A stretch of 9,584 nucleotides of DNA from JAIVJN01 sp036732565 (GTDB lineage: Bacteria; Acidobacteriota; Vicinamibacteria; Vicinamibacterales; UBA2999), in NCBI GenBank assembly GCA_036732565.1, contig DAINCF010000271.1, positions 1 through 9,584 on the forward strand. The letters run 5' to 3'. Below, one piece after another: positions 1-7,696 of this stretch (the first letter of the stretch is position 1; the number at the start of each line of letters is the position of its first letter). The notes below the pieces were generated by a model, which did not search any database, had not been told where the DNA came from, and saw only the letters and a list, made by a program, of their open reading frames with translations. A program made the translations under genes and the position numbers.

Positions 1-23
1 GGCCCGTTCCGTAGGAACGGGCC
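1..23. repeat. Perfect 10-bp stem hairpin at the left edge
   Basis: Bases 1-10 (ggcccgttcc) and 14-23 (ggaacgggcc) are exact reverse complements separated by the three bases gta. The stem could extend further left, outside the window. No T-run follows, so it is not a classical intrinsic terminator for a plus-strand gene. It is either part of an intergenic palindromic element or lies inside the 5' part of the giant gene, whose frame is open across it. A contig break at a dispersed repeat would also explain why the window starts exactly here. Confidence 0.6.
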
Positions 24-3000
24 CGAACACTGCCCCGAGCAACGGTGTTCGCTACGATGGGTTTCGTCGATACGCTCCACTAGTGTCCGGGCAGCGCGCG
101 CTCTCGTCCGAAGCGGCGTACCGCTTCAACAACCTCGGGGTCGCACGCCTCGAACAATACGACTACGGCGCGGCGGCAGCCGCGTTCCGTCAAGCCCTCG
201 CTCTTGCGCCGACGCTGGCGATCGCGCGGCTCAACCTCTCGATCGCGCTGCTCCACAACGGCGAGCTGGCCGATGCCGTGCGGGAAGGGCGTCAGGCCGC
301 CGAGGCGATGGCGTCCTCGCCTCGACCACACTATGTGCTTGGTCTGATTGCGCGAGCCGACAACCGTGCAGCGGATGCCATCGCCGCCTTCCGCAACGTC
401 CTGAAGCTCGATCCAACTGACGTCGGCGCGCGCGTGCAGCTCGGCCAGGTGCTGCTGGCCGAGCGGCAGTTCGACGAGGCGGCGCAGATGTTCGAGGACG
501 CGCGGGCCCGCGAGCCGTTCAACGCCACCGCGGCCTACGGCCTCGCGATGGCGCTGACGCGAGCGGGGCAGCGGGAGGCAGGACAGGCCGCGCTGGCGGG
601 CTTTCAGGCGCTGCGTGACAACCCGGCTGCGATCACCTATTCGAGCAGCTACCTCGAGCAGGGGCGCTACGCGGAGGCGCTCGCCTCGACTGGCCTCGAG
701 GCCGAGCTCGTCGACACCGCCGTGCCGCCGGTGTCGTTCACGGACACCACCGCGGCGACGATCGGCGTCGAGGACCCTCGCGGCCATGCCACGTTGTTCG
801 ATCGCGACGCGGACGGCGATCTCGACCTGGCGCTCGTGACCTCGGCCCGTGTGGCCCTGCTCGATAACGATCGCGGTCGGTTTACCCCGCGTCAGACGAT
901 GGATCTGGCGACGAAGGACGCCACCGCAGCGATAGCCGGCGACGTCGACAACGACGGACGCCCCGATCTGTTCGTGATCGGCGACACGGACCGCTTGTAT
1001 CAGCAGACGTCGGACGGGAGCTTTCGACCGGCGTGGGGTCCGCCTTCAGGCGGACCGAGCCGGACGCCCACGCGCACGGCGGCGTTCGTCGATATCGATC
1101 ACGATGGCGATCTCGACATCTTCGTGGCCCCGCCGCACCTGTTGCTGCGCAACAACGGCAGCGGCACGTTCACCGATGTGACGAGGGATGCACGGCTCGA
1201 CGCCGGCGATGAGACGTTCGCCGTGGTGCCAAACGACGTCGACAATCGACGCGACATGGACTTGTTGCTGCTGTCGTCCACGCGCGTCGTGCTCATGGCG
1301 AACCTGCGCGACGGCACGTTTCGCGATATTGCCTCGAACGCGCGCTTGCCGGCCTCTCGTGCATACACCGCCGTGGTGACGGGCGATGTCAACAAGGATG
1401 GCGCGCCGGACTTCGTCTTCGCGCAGCAGGGAGGGCCGATCCTCGTGTCGGCCAGCGATGGCGCCGGCGGATTCACGACGTCGGCACTTCCCGCGGCCAC
1501 GGCAGACGCTACCGCCGTGCAGCTGTTCGACTTCGACAACGACGGCCTGCTCGATCTGCTGGCGCTCACGCCGGCGGGGCCGAGTCTCTGGCGTCATCTC
1601 GGCGCCTCGTGGACGGATGTGAGTGCCCGCGCGCTCACCGCTGTGGCTTCATCGAAGGACGTACCCCTAGCCGCCACTGCCGGTGATGTCGACGAGGACG
1701 GTGACGTCGACGTCGTGGTGCGGTCCGCCAGCGGCCAACTTCGCGTGTGGCGGAACGAGGGTGGCAGCGGCCATGCCGCGTTACGTGTGCGGCTCGCCTC
1801 TCGCGTCAGCAACCGCAGCGCGATCGGCGCGAAAGTCGAGATCAGAGCGGGCAGCTTGCGCAATCGTCTGGAAGTGTCGTCGGCCACTCCACCGGTGGCG
1901 GCGGCAGGATTGCACTTCGGCCTCGGCTCGCGTTCGCAAGTCGATGTCGTCCGCGTCTTGTGGCCCGCCGGCATCCTTCAGGCGGAGACCGATCTCGAAG
2001 GCACCGCGGTCACGATTCAAGAGCTCGATCGCAAGCCCTCGTCGTGTCCGTTTCTCTTCACCTGGAACGGGAACCGATTCACGTTCGTGACCGATTTCCT
2101 TGGCGGCGGGGAATTGGGCTACTGGGTGGCGCCGGGTGTCCGCAGCGTGCCCGATCCGGATGAGTACGTGCGCATTCGAGCCGATCAGCTCACCGCGCGC
2201 GGTGGTCGTTACGAGCTCCGGGTCACGAACGAGCTCGAAGAGGCGATCTTTCTCGACCGGGCACAGCTCGTCGTGGTGACCCATCCGGTGGGGACCGACG
2301 TCTACCCGAACGAAGGGTTGCGGTCGCCAGCGGAGCGGCGCCCGTTCACCCTCTACACGACGCGCGAGCCGCAGCCACCGCGTCGAGCGTTCGATCAGCA
2401 CAGCCACGATGTGCGCGATCGCGTGACCGCGATCGATCGACGCTTTGCAGACGACTTTCGTCGCGAGCCGATTCAAGGCTATGCCGAGGAGCATGCCCTC
2501 TATCTCGATCTCGGAACCCTCCCGGAGGGTGCGCCGACGCGGCTGCTCCTCACTGGTTGGACCGACTACGCGTTCTCGAGCGACAACGTCGCGGCCTCCC
2601 AAGCGGGCCTGGCGTTTCGCCCGCCATCGCTCGAGATCCAGGACCGCGATGGGACGTGGCGGATGGCGATGCCGGAGCTGGGTGTGCCCGTCGGTCGGCC
2701 GCAAACCATCGTCGTGGACCTCACGCCGCACTTGCGCACGCGCGACTCGGTCGTCGTTCGGATTACGACGACGTTGCGCGTCCATTGGGATCAGGTGCTG
2801 GTCGATACGTCCGTTCCCGTTTCGCCGACGACCAGTCGCCTCGATGCCATCGCCGCACAGCTCAGATGGCGAGGCTTCTCCGCAGAGCGTTCGCCCGATG
2901 GTCGCGCGCCGTTCACGTATGACTATGATGAGGTGTCACGCTCTTCGCCCTGGAAGGTCCTGCCGGGACGCTACACACGCGAAGGTGACGTGCTCCCGCT

Positions 3001-3343
3001 GATCGCCGCCATCGACGATCAGTTCGTCGTCGCCGCTCCCGGCGACGAAATCGCGTTGAGCTTCGATGCCACCGCGCTGCCGGCGCTGGAAGCCGGTGTC
3101 ACGCGCACGTTTCTCTTCTACGCGGACGGCTTCAGCAAAGAGATGAACCTGCACTCGTCGAGTCCTGACCGGCTGGAGCCGCTCCCGTTTCATGCGATGC
3201 GCGCGTATCCCTATTCCCCGCCCGACCAGTACCCGCGCACGCTGGTACACGATCGCTACCGCGCGCAGTACAACACCCGCGTCATCGGAGGAGCAGGTTG
3301 GGCAGGTTGGGCGGGTATGGCGGGTCGGGAATATGCGAGGTAG
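2..3343 (+). CDS. TPR / seven-repeat FG-GAP propeller / ASPIC-UnbV protein, probably 5'-truncated
   Basis: Probably an exported binding or scaffold protein; no enzyme motif is seen. The first possible start in view is GTG at 83 (1086 aa, numbering used here), but it has no Shine-Dalgarno and no signal peptide, and the frame is open back to base 2. I therefore treat the gene as cut by the left edge. About 4-5 TPR-like helical pairs span residues 12-200. Seven calcium-loop motifs of the DxDxDGxxD type begin near residues 239, 286, 335, 385, 434, 482 and 534. This 47-52 residue spacing fits a complete seven-bladed integrin-alpha-like propeller. The fourth loop is degenerate (DNRRD, glycine lost). 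An ASPIC/UnbV domain follows at about 575-650 (NRSAIGAKVEI, HFGLG at 611, VLWPAG). Residues 655-1086 begin with CPFLFTWNG and are rich in beta-like segments; I cannot assign them. The last residues are a 9-bp tandem repeat translation. The amidohydrolase gene follows after 43 bp and may share the transcript. An alternative is a shorter cytoplasmic protein starting at 83. Confidence 0.85.
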   Translation, partial: ARSVGTGPNTAPSNGVRYDGFRRYAPLVSGQRALSSEAAYRFNNLGVARLEQYDYGAAAAAFRQALALAPTLAIARLNLSIALLHNGELADAVREGRQAAEAMASSPRPHYVLGLIARADNRAADAIAAFRNVLKLDPTDVGARVQLGQVLLAERQFDEAAQMFEDARAREPFNATAAYGLAMALTRAGQREAGQAALAGFQALRDNPAAITYSSSYLEQGRYAEALASTGLEAELVDTAVPPVSFTDTTAATIGVEDPRGHATLFDRDADGDLDLALVTSARVALLDNDRGRFTPRQTMDLATKDATAAIAGDVDNDGRPDLFVIGDTDRLYQQTSDGSFRPAWGPPSGGPSRTPTRTAAFVDIDHDGDLDIFVAPPHLLLRNNGSGTFTDVTRDARLDAGDETFAVVPNDVDNRRDMDLLLLSSTRVVLMANLRDGTFRDIASNARLPASRAYTAVVTGDVNKDGAPDFVFAQQGGPILVSASDGAGGFTTSALPAATADATAVQLFDFDNDGLLDLLALTPAGPSLWRHLGASWTDVSARALTAVASSKDVPLAATAGDVDEDGDVDVVVRSASGQLRVWRNEGGSGHAALRVRLASRVSNRSAIGAKVEIRAGSLRNRLEVSSATPPVAAAGLHFGLGSRSQVDVVRVLWPAGILQAETDLEGTAVTIQELDRKPSSCPFLFTWNGNRFTFVTDFLGGGELGYWVAPGVRSVPDPDEYVRIRADQLTARGGRYELRVTNELEEAIFLDRAQLVVVTHPVGTDVYPNEGLRSPAERRPFTLYTTREPQPPRRAFDQHSHDVRDRVTAIDRRFADDFRREPIQGYAEEHALYLDLGTLPEGAPTRLLLTGWTDYAFSSDNVAASQAGLAFRPPSLEIQDRDGTWRMAMPELGVPVGRPQTIVVDLTPHLRTRDSVVVRITTTLRVHWDQVLVDTSVPVSPTTSRLDAIAAQLRWRGFSAERSPDGRAPFTYDYDEVSRSSPWKVLPGRYTREGDVLPLIAAIDDQFVVAAPGDEIALSFDATALPALEAGVTRTFLFYADGFSKEMNLHSSSPDRLEPLPFHAMRAYPYSPPDQYPRTLVHDRYRAQYNTRVIGGAGWAGWAGMAGREYAR
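3293..3328 (+). repeat. Four-copy 9-bp tandem repeat at the 3' end of the giant gene
   Basis: The units are gcaggttgg, gcaggttgg, gcgggtatg and gcgggtcgg: two exact copies followed by two diverged ones. They translate in frame as Ala-Gly-Trp, Ala-Gly-Trp, Ala-Gly-Met, Ala-Gly-Arg, giving the protein a glycine/tryptophan-rich tail just before the stop at 3341-3343. The tail follows YNTRVI, which looks like the natural end of the fold. The repeat may therefore have arisen by slippage and extended or replaced the original C-terminus. Confidence 0.75.
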
Positions 3344-3373
3344 TGACCAGCCCTCGCAGCCTGACCAGTCCAT

Positions 3374-3378
3374 GAGGG
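3374..3378 (+). promoter_or_regulatory. Ribosome binding site of the nitrilase-family gene
   Basis: The purine-rich GAGGG lies 8 bases before the ATG at 3387. This decides the start in favour of 3387 over the in-frame ATG at 3372, which overlaps this site and would add only MRVLS. The resulting N-terminus (MTHIRYAAAACQTD) leads straight into the first strand expected of the nitrilase fold. Confidence 0.65.
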
Positions 3379-3386
3379 TCTTGTCA

Positions 3387-4397
3387 ATGACTCACATCAG
3401 ATATGCAGCCGCAGCGTGTCAAACGGATCTACCCAATCCGATCGATCGGACCGAGATGCGCGCCAACACCGAGCGCATGGTCTCGATGATGCAGTCTGCG
3501 GTCGACGGCAGCGCCCCGTTTCTCCCGGTTCGGCTGATCGTGTTTCCCGAGTTCGCGCACGCGGCGCCGATCTTCGCCACCGTCGACGAGCTGAGACGAA
3601 AGCTGGCGTTGCCCATTCCCAACGAGCACACGGAGCGCATCGCGGACCGGGCGCGCGCACTCGATGTGTACGTGCAGACGGGCACGATGATCGAGTCGGA
3701 CGCACGGTGGCCGGAGCTGGTGTTCAACACGACGTGCCTCATCGGTCCCACCGGGATCCTCTCCAAGTACCGCAAGGTCAACACGTGGATTCCCTACGAA
3801 GTCCACTCGAGCCCGCACGACCTCGACGGCTACGACGAGCCGCTGTTTCCGGTGGTCGACACGCCGATCGGACGAATCGGCTGTGCGGTGTGTTACGACT
3901 GGCTGTTCCCCGAAGCCATCCGCCAGTTGGCGGCCAACGGCGCAGAGGTGCTGGTGCGCGTCTCCGCCTACATGGATCCGTGGGGCGTGACCGAGCCGAT
4001 GAACTGGTGGACGCTGGTCAATCGCTGCCGCGCCCTGGAGAATCTTGCGTACGTCGTGGCAGCGAATCAGGGCGCGAGCTTGCGGCACTATCCGCCGTAT
4101 TCGTGGCCGGGCGGCAGTCAGATCATCGACTTCGACGGTCGTGTGCTGGCCGAGGCCTCGCCAGGCCCAGGCGAGCGCATCGTCGTGGCGCCGATCGATA
4201 TCTCCGCCCTTCGACACGAGCGCGCCACACGGACCGGGCATCACATGCTCGCGCACCTGCGGACCGAGGCCTATCCCATCTATCGCTCGCACATCTATCC
4301 GCCGGATGGCGCTCGCGGCACACGTCCTCTGTCGTTCGAGACCAACGTCGCGCGCATCGAGGCCGCCAAGAGCACGGGGAACGGCGTGGCGACGTAA
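3387..4397 (+). CDS. Carbon-nitrogen hydrolase (nitrilase superfamily, aliphatic-amidase-like)
   Basis: A 336-aa cytoplasmic enzyme of the nitrilase/amidase superfamily, which hydrolyses non-peptide C-N bonds (amides, carbamoyl groups or nitriles) through a cysteine thioester. Visible catalytic residues are Glu55 (VFPEFAHA), Lys130 (SKYRKVNTW), Glu138 (WIPYEVH) and Cys169 (GCAVCYDWLFPE). The eight-residue step from Lys to the second Glu matches what I recall for the aliphatic amidase AmiE (K134, E142), so an amide is more likely than a nitrile substrate. The conserved RCRALENLAYVVAANQ segment follows near residue 213. Length is normal for the superfamily and nothing is missing. There is no signal peptide. 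The start is set by GAGGG 8 bases upstream. The gene lies 43 bp after the giant gene in the same direction and converges on the GH31 gene with 18 bp between stop codons. The exact substrate cannot be read from sequence; formamidase, N-carbamoyl amidohydrolase and other branches remain possible. Confidence 0.9.
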   Translation: MTHIRYAAAACQTDLPNPIDRTEMRANTERMVSMMQSAVDGSAPFLPVRLIVFPEFAHAAPIFATVDELRRKLALPIPNEHTERIADRARALDVYVQTGTMIESDARWPELVFNTTCLIGPTGILSKYRKVNTWIPYEVHSSPHDLDGYDEPLFPVVDTPIGRIGCAVCYDWLFPEAIRQLAANGAEVLVRVSAYMDPWGVTEPMNWWTLVNRCRALENLAYVVAANQGASLRHYPPYSWPGGSQIIDFDGRVLAEASPGPGERIVVAPIDISALRHERATRTGHHMLAHLRTEAYPIYRSHIYPPDGARGTRPLSFETNVARIEAAKSTGNGVAT

Positions 4398-4434
4398 GGT
4401 CACGCGTCCGCGGGACTAGCGCTCGATCGTGACC
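4398..4434. terminator. Inverted repeat across the convergent 3' ends (possible bidirectional terminator)
   Basis: GGTCACG at 4398-4404 pairs exactly with CGTGACC at 4428-4434. Inside the 23-base loop a second small stem forms, GTCC at 4406-4409 with GGAC at 4413-4416. The structure starts right after the nitrilase-gene stop and covers the stop of the GH31 gene on the other strand, which is where a shared terminator would sit. There is no T-run on either side, so intrinsic termination would be weak and the structure may be chance. Confidence 0.3.
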
Positions 4435-6917
4435 CGCACGGCTTCGAAGGTGTCCCGTTGCTTGACGACGACGTATCCATCGTCAGTGACGGTCCATCCG
4501 GCGGATTGCTTCGTCAACTCCTCAGGTGTGTAGCGCGTGAGCGAGGTGGCTCCGGACGAGACGCGCGACGCCTCACCCTCCCATCGGATCCAGAGCTCGA
4601 GATTCCGTGCAGAGGGTCTGTAGCTTCCTTCCGGCGCCGCGGCCTCGATCGTGGCAGAGACATTCTGCGTGCGCGTCTGACGAAACCGACGCAGCATGAA
4701 CGCGCCCTGTTGATAGGCCAGCGTCGCTCCATCGTCTTCGTACAGCACCGATTCGGAGCTGGGCGCCGGATACACATGGACCTCGAGCGCCTGGCCAGCC
4801 ATCGCTCCGGTGTGCTGGACCACAGGCTGGCGGAAGATGAATGCGCCGCTACGCGTGAACAGCGGGATGCTGTCGATCGTCACCGGCAGACGCATCGGCG
4901 TGCCGCCGACGACACGACGGCCCGTCCAGAAGTCGTACCACTCGCCCTTGGGCAGATAGATCTCGCGTTCGCGTGCACCTTCCTGGAGGACCGGTGCGAC
5001 GAGGAGGTCGCTGCCCACCATGAATTGATCCTCGAGGTTCCAGGTCAGGCGATCGTCCGGAAACTCCAGCACGAGTGGCCGCATCGCGGGAATGCCCGTG
5101 AGGCTGGCCTCGCGCATGACGGTGTAAATGTGCGGCAGCAGGCGATAGCGCAGCTCGATGGCAGTCCGATTGATCGCCTCGTGCACGGTACCGTACGACC
5201 ACGGCTCTTGATCCGGCGTGCCAAACGTCGTGTGCGTTCGCATAAACGGATAGAAGACACCGGTTTGCAGCCATCGCGTGTAGAGCTCCGCCGAGGGCGC
5301 GCCCGCGAAGCCGCCGATGTCGCTGCCGACGAACGTCAGGCCCGACAGGCCCATGCCGGTCAGCACCGGAATCGTCGCGCGCAGATGTTCCCAGCTGCTG
5401 ATGTTGTCGCCGGGCCACACCGCCGCGTAACGCTGTCCGCCTGCGAACGTTGCGCGGGTGAGCACGAACGGACGTTCGTTCGGCTTCAAGCGCTGGAGTC
5501 CTTCGTAGGTGGAGCGCGTCATCAGCAGGCCGAACACGTTGTGAATCTCGCGATGGTCCGTCGGCTGCCCTTCGTTGTGATGTCGCACTTCGAGCGGCAT
5601 CGTCCCGGTCGGCGTGTCGAAGATCGCGGGCTCGTTCATGTCGTTCCAGATACCGGCGATGCCGACGTCGAGGAGCGGCTCGTAGAGGCCGCCCCACCAG
5701 TGGCGGGCGGCGGGCTTGCTGAAATCGGGGAAGACACTCGGACCGGGATTGCGGTCGGCTCGCGCCGGCCACACGGGCGCCTCATAGAGGGTCCCGTCGG
5801 GATTCTTGATGAAGTGATCGCCGGCGAGCCCGGTATCGTACGGCGCCCAGCCCGGTTGTTTCTTGGGATGGGCATCGACGATGGACACGAGGCGGAATCC
5901 ATCCTTTCCGAGATCCGTGATCATCCTCGCCGGGTCAGGGAAGCGCTCGCCATCCCAGGTGAACGGGTTGTAGCCATCGAGATAGTGGATGTCCAGCCAG
6001 AGGACGTCGGCGGGAATGCGGCGCTCGCGAAAATTGTCGGCGATGAATCGCACGCGCGAATCCGGATAGTAGCTGTAGCGGCACTGGTGGTAGCCAAGCG
6101 ACCATCGGGGCGGCAGCGGCATGCGCCCGGTCATTTCGGTATAGCGCTGGATGACACGCTTCGGTTCTGGGCCGTAGATGATGTAGTAGTCGAGCTCGCC
6201 ACCGTCCGCGCCGAACGAGAGCAGCCCGTGCGACGTCCGGCCGATGTCGAAGTTGCTGCGAAACGTGTTGTCGAGGAACACGCCGTGGGCCCGGCCCTCT
6301 CGCAGTACGAGGTAGAACGGAATCGAGACATAGATCGGATCCGTCCCGTTCTCGTACGCGTAGGTGTCGCTGTTCCACATCGTGAAGTTGAAGCCGCCAA
6401 GCTGCCGGCCGCGCTTGTTCAACTGTCCTGTCTTTTCGCCCAGACCGTACACCTGCTCGTCATCCAGCAACCGCTTCCACACCCGGACGGTCTGGCCCGA
6501 GTAGGCGATCCCTTTTTCCAGATCGTCCGCATCGATGTCGTGACCGGCCGAATCCGCGGTGGTAATCCGGAAGGGACGATGGTTGATGGTGACGGTCAGT
6601 GATGGGGTCACAATCTGTGACCGCGCGTTGGCGGTCTTGATCGTCGCGCGCGGGTCTCCCAACTCACGGTTGACGATCGCGTAGGAGTGATCGCGGCCAA
6701 ACGCGCGCGTTGGCGAGAAGCGCACCCGAACGATGTCAGGGGCGACCGCCGCGACGGAGACGATGACACGTCCGTTTTGAAAGGTCAGCCCGTTGCCGTC
6801 GCGACGCGGCGACGGCATGTCACCGATCGACGCCCACTGCGCCGCCAGCGGCGTGGGCAGCCATAGCAAGAAGAGAAGGCAGAGACGGCTGAGGTGGGAG
6901 CAACTCATCGTCCGCAT
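4416..6917 (-). CDS. Secreted glycoside hydrolase family 31 (alpha-glucosidase type)
   Basis: An 833-aa retaining glycosidase that removes terminal alpha-linked sugars, most likely alpha-glucose, outside the cytoplasm. A Sec signal peptide is plain: basic start, hydrophobic LCLLFLLWLPTPLAA, probable cleavage after Ala26. An N-terminal beta-sandwich (about 40-250) includes VYGLGEKTGQLNKRG and the WNSDTYAY segment. The (beta/alpha)8 barrel (about 270-600) carries GYHQCRYSY, LDIHYLDGY (Asp309, -1 subsite), the nucleophile Asp426 in WNDMNEP and the acid/base Asp533 in GSDIGGF, all intact. C-terminal beta domains end with a DUF5110-like part around 705-775 (YEDDGATLAYQQG). Start at 6917 gives MRTMS; the ATG at 6908 is an alternative, and neither has a strong Shine-Dalgarno. 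The frame stays open upstream to 7469, but that part lies antisense to nothing and inside the esterase gene, so it is not used. It is the last gene of a probable three-gene minus-strand unit. Alpha-xylosidase is less likely but not excluded. Confidence 0.93.
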   Translation of the reverse strand: MRTMSCSHLSRLCLLFLLWLPTPLAAQWASIGDMPSPRRDGNGLTFQNGRVIVSVAAVAPDIVRVRFSPTRAFGRDHSYAIVNRELGDPRATIKTANARSQIVTPSLTVTINHRPFRITTADSAGHDIDADDLEKGIAYSGQTVRVWKRLLDDEQVYGLGEKTGQLNKRGRQLGGFNFTMWNSDTYAYENGTDPIYVSIPFYLVLREGRAHGVFLDNTFRSNFDIGRTSHGLLSFGADGGELDYYIIYGPEPKRVIQRYTEMTGRMPLPPRWSLGYHQCRYSYYPDSRVRFIADNFRERRIPADVLWLDIHYLDGYNPFTWDGERFPDPARMITDLGKDGFRLVSIVDAHPKKQPGWAPYDTGLAGDHFIKNPDGTLYEAPVWPARADRNPGPSVFPDFSKPAARHWWGGLYEPLLDVGIAGIWNDMNEPAIFDTPTGTMPLEVRHHNEGQPTDHREIHNVFGLLMTRSTYEGLQRLKPNERPFVLTRATFAGGQRYAAVWPGDNISSWEHLRATIPVLTGMGLSGLTFVGSDIGGFAGAPSAELYTRWLQTGVFYPFMRTHTTFGTPDQEPWSYGTVHEAINRTAIELRYRLLPHIYTVMREASLTGIPAMRPLVLEFPDDRLTWNLEDQFMVGSDLLVAPVLQEGAREREIYLPKGEWYDFWTGRRVVGGTPMRLPVTIDSIPLFTRSGAFIFRQPVVQHTGAMAGQALEVHVYPAPSSESVLYEDDGATLAYQQGAFMLRRFRQTRTQNVSATIEAAAPEGSYRPSARNLELWIRWEGEASRVSSGATSLTRYTPEELTKQSAGWTVTDDGYVVVKQRDTFEAVRVTIER

Positions 6918-6967
6918 GCTCTCACGAGATTGTCTGTAACGATCGCTTGACTTCCCGCGGAGCCTGG

Positions 6968-7696
6968 CTAGAGATAGGCGCGTACCATCTGCCGCCAGTC
7001 CCTGGCGCGGTGCGCTTCGCCGTGCCAGAGCTCCAGGCGGTGGGGGATGCCCTTGTCCCACAGGGATCCGCTCAGGTGTCGGGTGTTCTCGCAGAAGGGA
7101 TCCGCGTCGCCAACCGCCAGGGTGATGTCCACCTTGCGGAGTTGGTCCAACACGGATGGGTCCGTCAGATTGGGAATGAAGTGCGTCGGAGTCTGAAAGT
7201 AGACGTCCTGATCGTAGTACCCGTCGAACAGGTCGCGAAACGATCCCATGACCCGCGTGAGATCGTAGCGACCGCTCAACCCGACCACGCGCTGGAAGCG
7301 ATCGGGGTGCCGCAGGGCAATTGTGACCGCGTGGTAGGCGCCGATGCTGCAGCCGTGGGAGACGACGGGCGCGCCGCCATCCCTCGAGCGTATGAGGGGG
7401 AGCACCTCTTCGAGAATGTACTCCTCGTACTGCTTGCTGCGCGCGATCCGCGCCTGCGGCGGACGGCACTGGCAGTACAACGCCTCCGAGTCCACGCTGT
7501 CGACGCAGTACAACCGCAGTCGGCCGTTGTCGATGTGATCCTGGAGCGCGCCGACCAGCCCCCAGTTCTCGTAATCGAAGAATCGACCCTCACGCGTGGG
7601 GAAAACCAGGACCGAGGCGCCGGCATGCCCGAAGGCGAGCAGCTCCATGTCTCGGTCGAGACGCGGGCTGAACCACCTATGGTACTCGCGGACCAT
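6968..7696 (-). CDS. Alpha/beta-hydrolase, putative esterase (esterase D / PF00756-like)
   Basis: A 242-aa serine hydrolase of the type annotated as putative esterase. The nucleophile elbow is G-C-S-I-G with Ser117. The other triad members are probably Asp199 (VGDADPFCENT) and His229 (WHGEAHRARDW). The N-terminus (EYHRWFSPRLDRDMELLAFG, then FPTREGRFFDYEN) is the usual opening of this group and supports the ATG at 7696 over the later ATG at 7648. There is no signal peptide or membrane segment, so it is expected in the cytoplasm. Its first 20 bases overlap the end of the SGNH hydrolase gene, suggesting translational coupling, and the GH31 start lies 50 bp downstream. The substrate is unknown; an acyl or acetyl ester on a sugar is a guess from the neighbours. 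Confidence 0.88.
   Translation of the reverse strand: MVREYHRWFSPRLDRDMELLAFGHAGASVLVFPTREGRFFDYENWGLVGALQDHIDNGRLRLYCVDSVDSEALYCQCRPPQARIARSKQYEEYILEEVLPLIRSRDGGAPVVSHGCSIGAYHAVTIALRHPDRFQRVVGLSGRYDLTRVMGSFRDLFDGYYDQDVYFQTPTHFIPNLTDPSVLDQLRKVDITLAVGDADPFCENTRHLSGSLWDKGIPHRLELWHGEAHRARDWRQMVRAYL

Noticed and set aside
1781..2785. 334-codon minus-strand open frame inside the giant gene
   Set aside because: Antisense shadow with low-complexity Arg-rich translation; the plus strand encodes ASPIC and conserved beta-rich motifs here.
3416..4432. 338-codon plus-strand frame overlapping the nitrilase-family gene
   Set aside because: Out-of-frame shadow, rich in Arg and Gly, without motifs; the nitrilase frame has the full catalytic set and a ribosome site.
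4458..6602. 714-codon open frame on the plus strand opposite GH31
   Set aside because: It is the antisense shadow of the GH31 gene, common in GC-rich coding DNA. Its translation is Arg/Ala/Val-rich with no domain, while the GH31 strand has all catalytic motifs.
6918..7469. Upstream extension of the GH31 frame by 184 codons
   Set aside because: It overlaps the well-supported esterase gene on the same strand in another frame, and the signal peptide starting at 6917 marks the real N-terminus.
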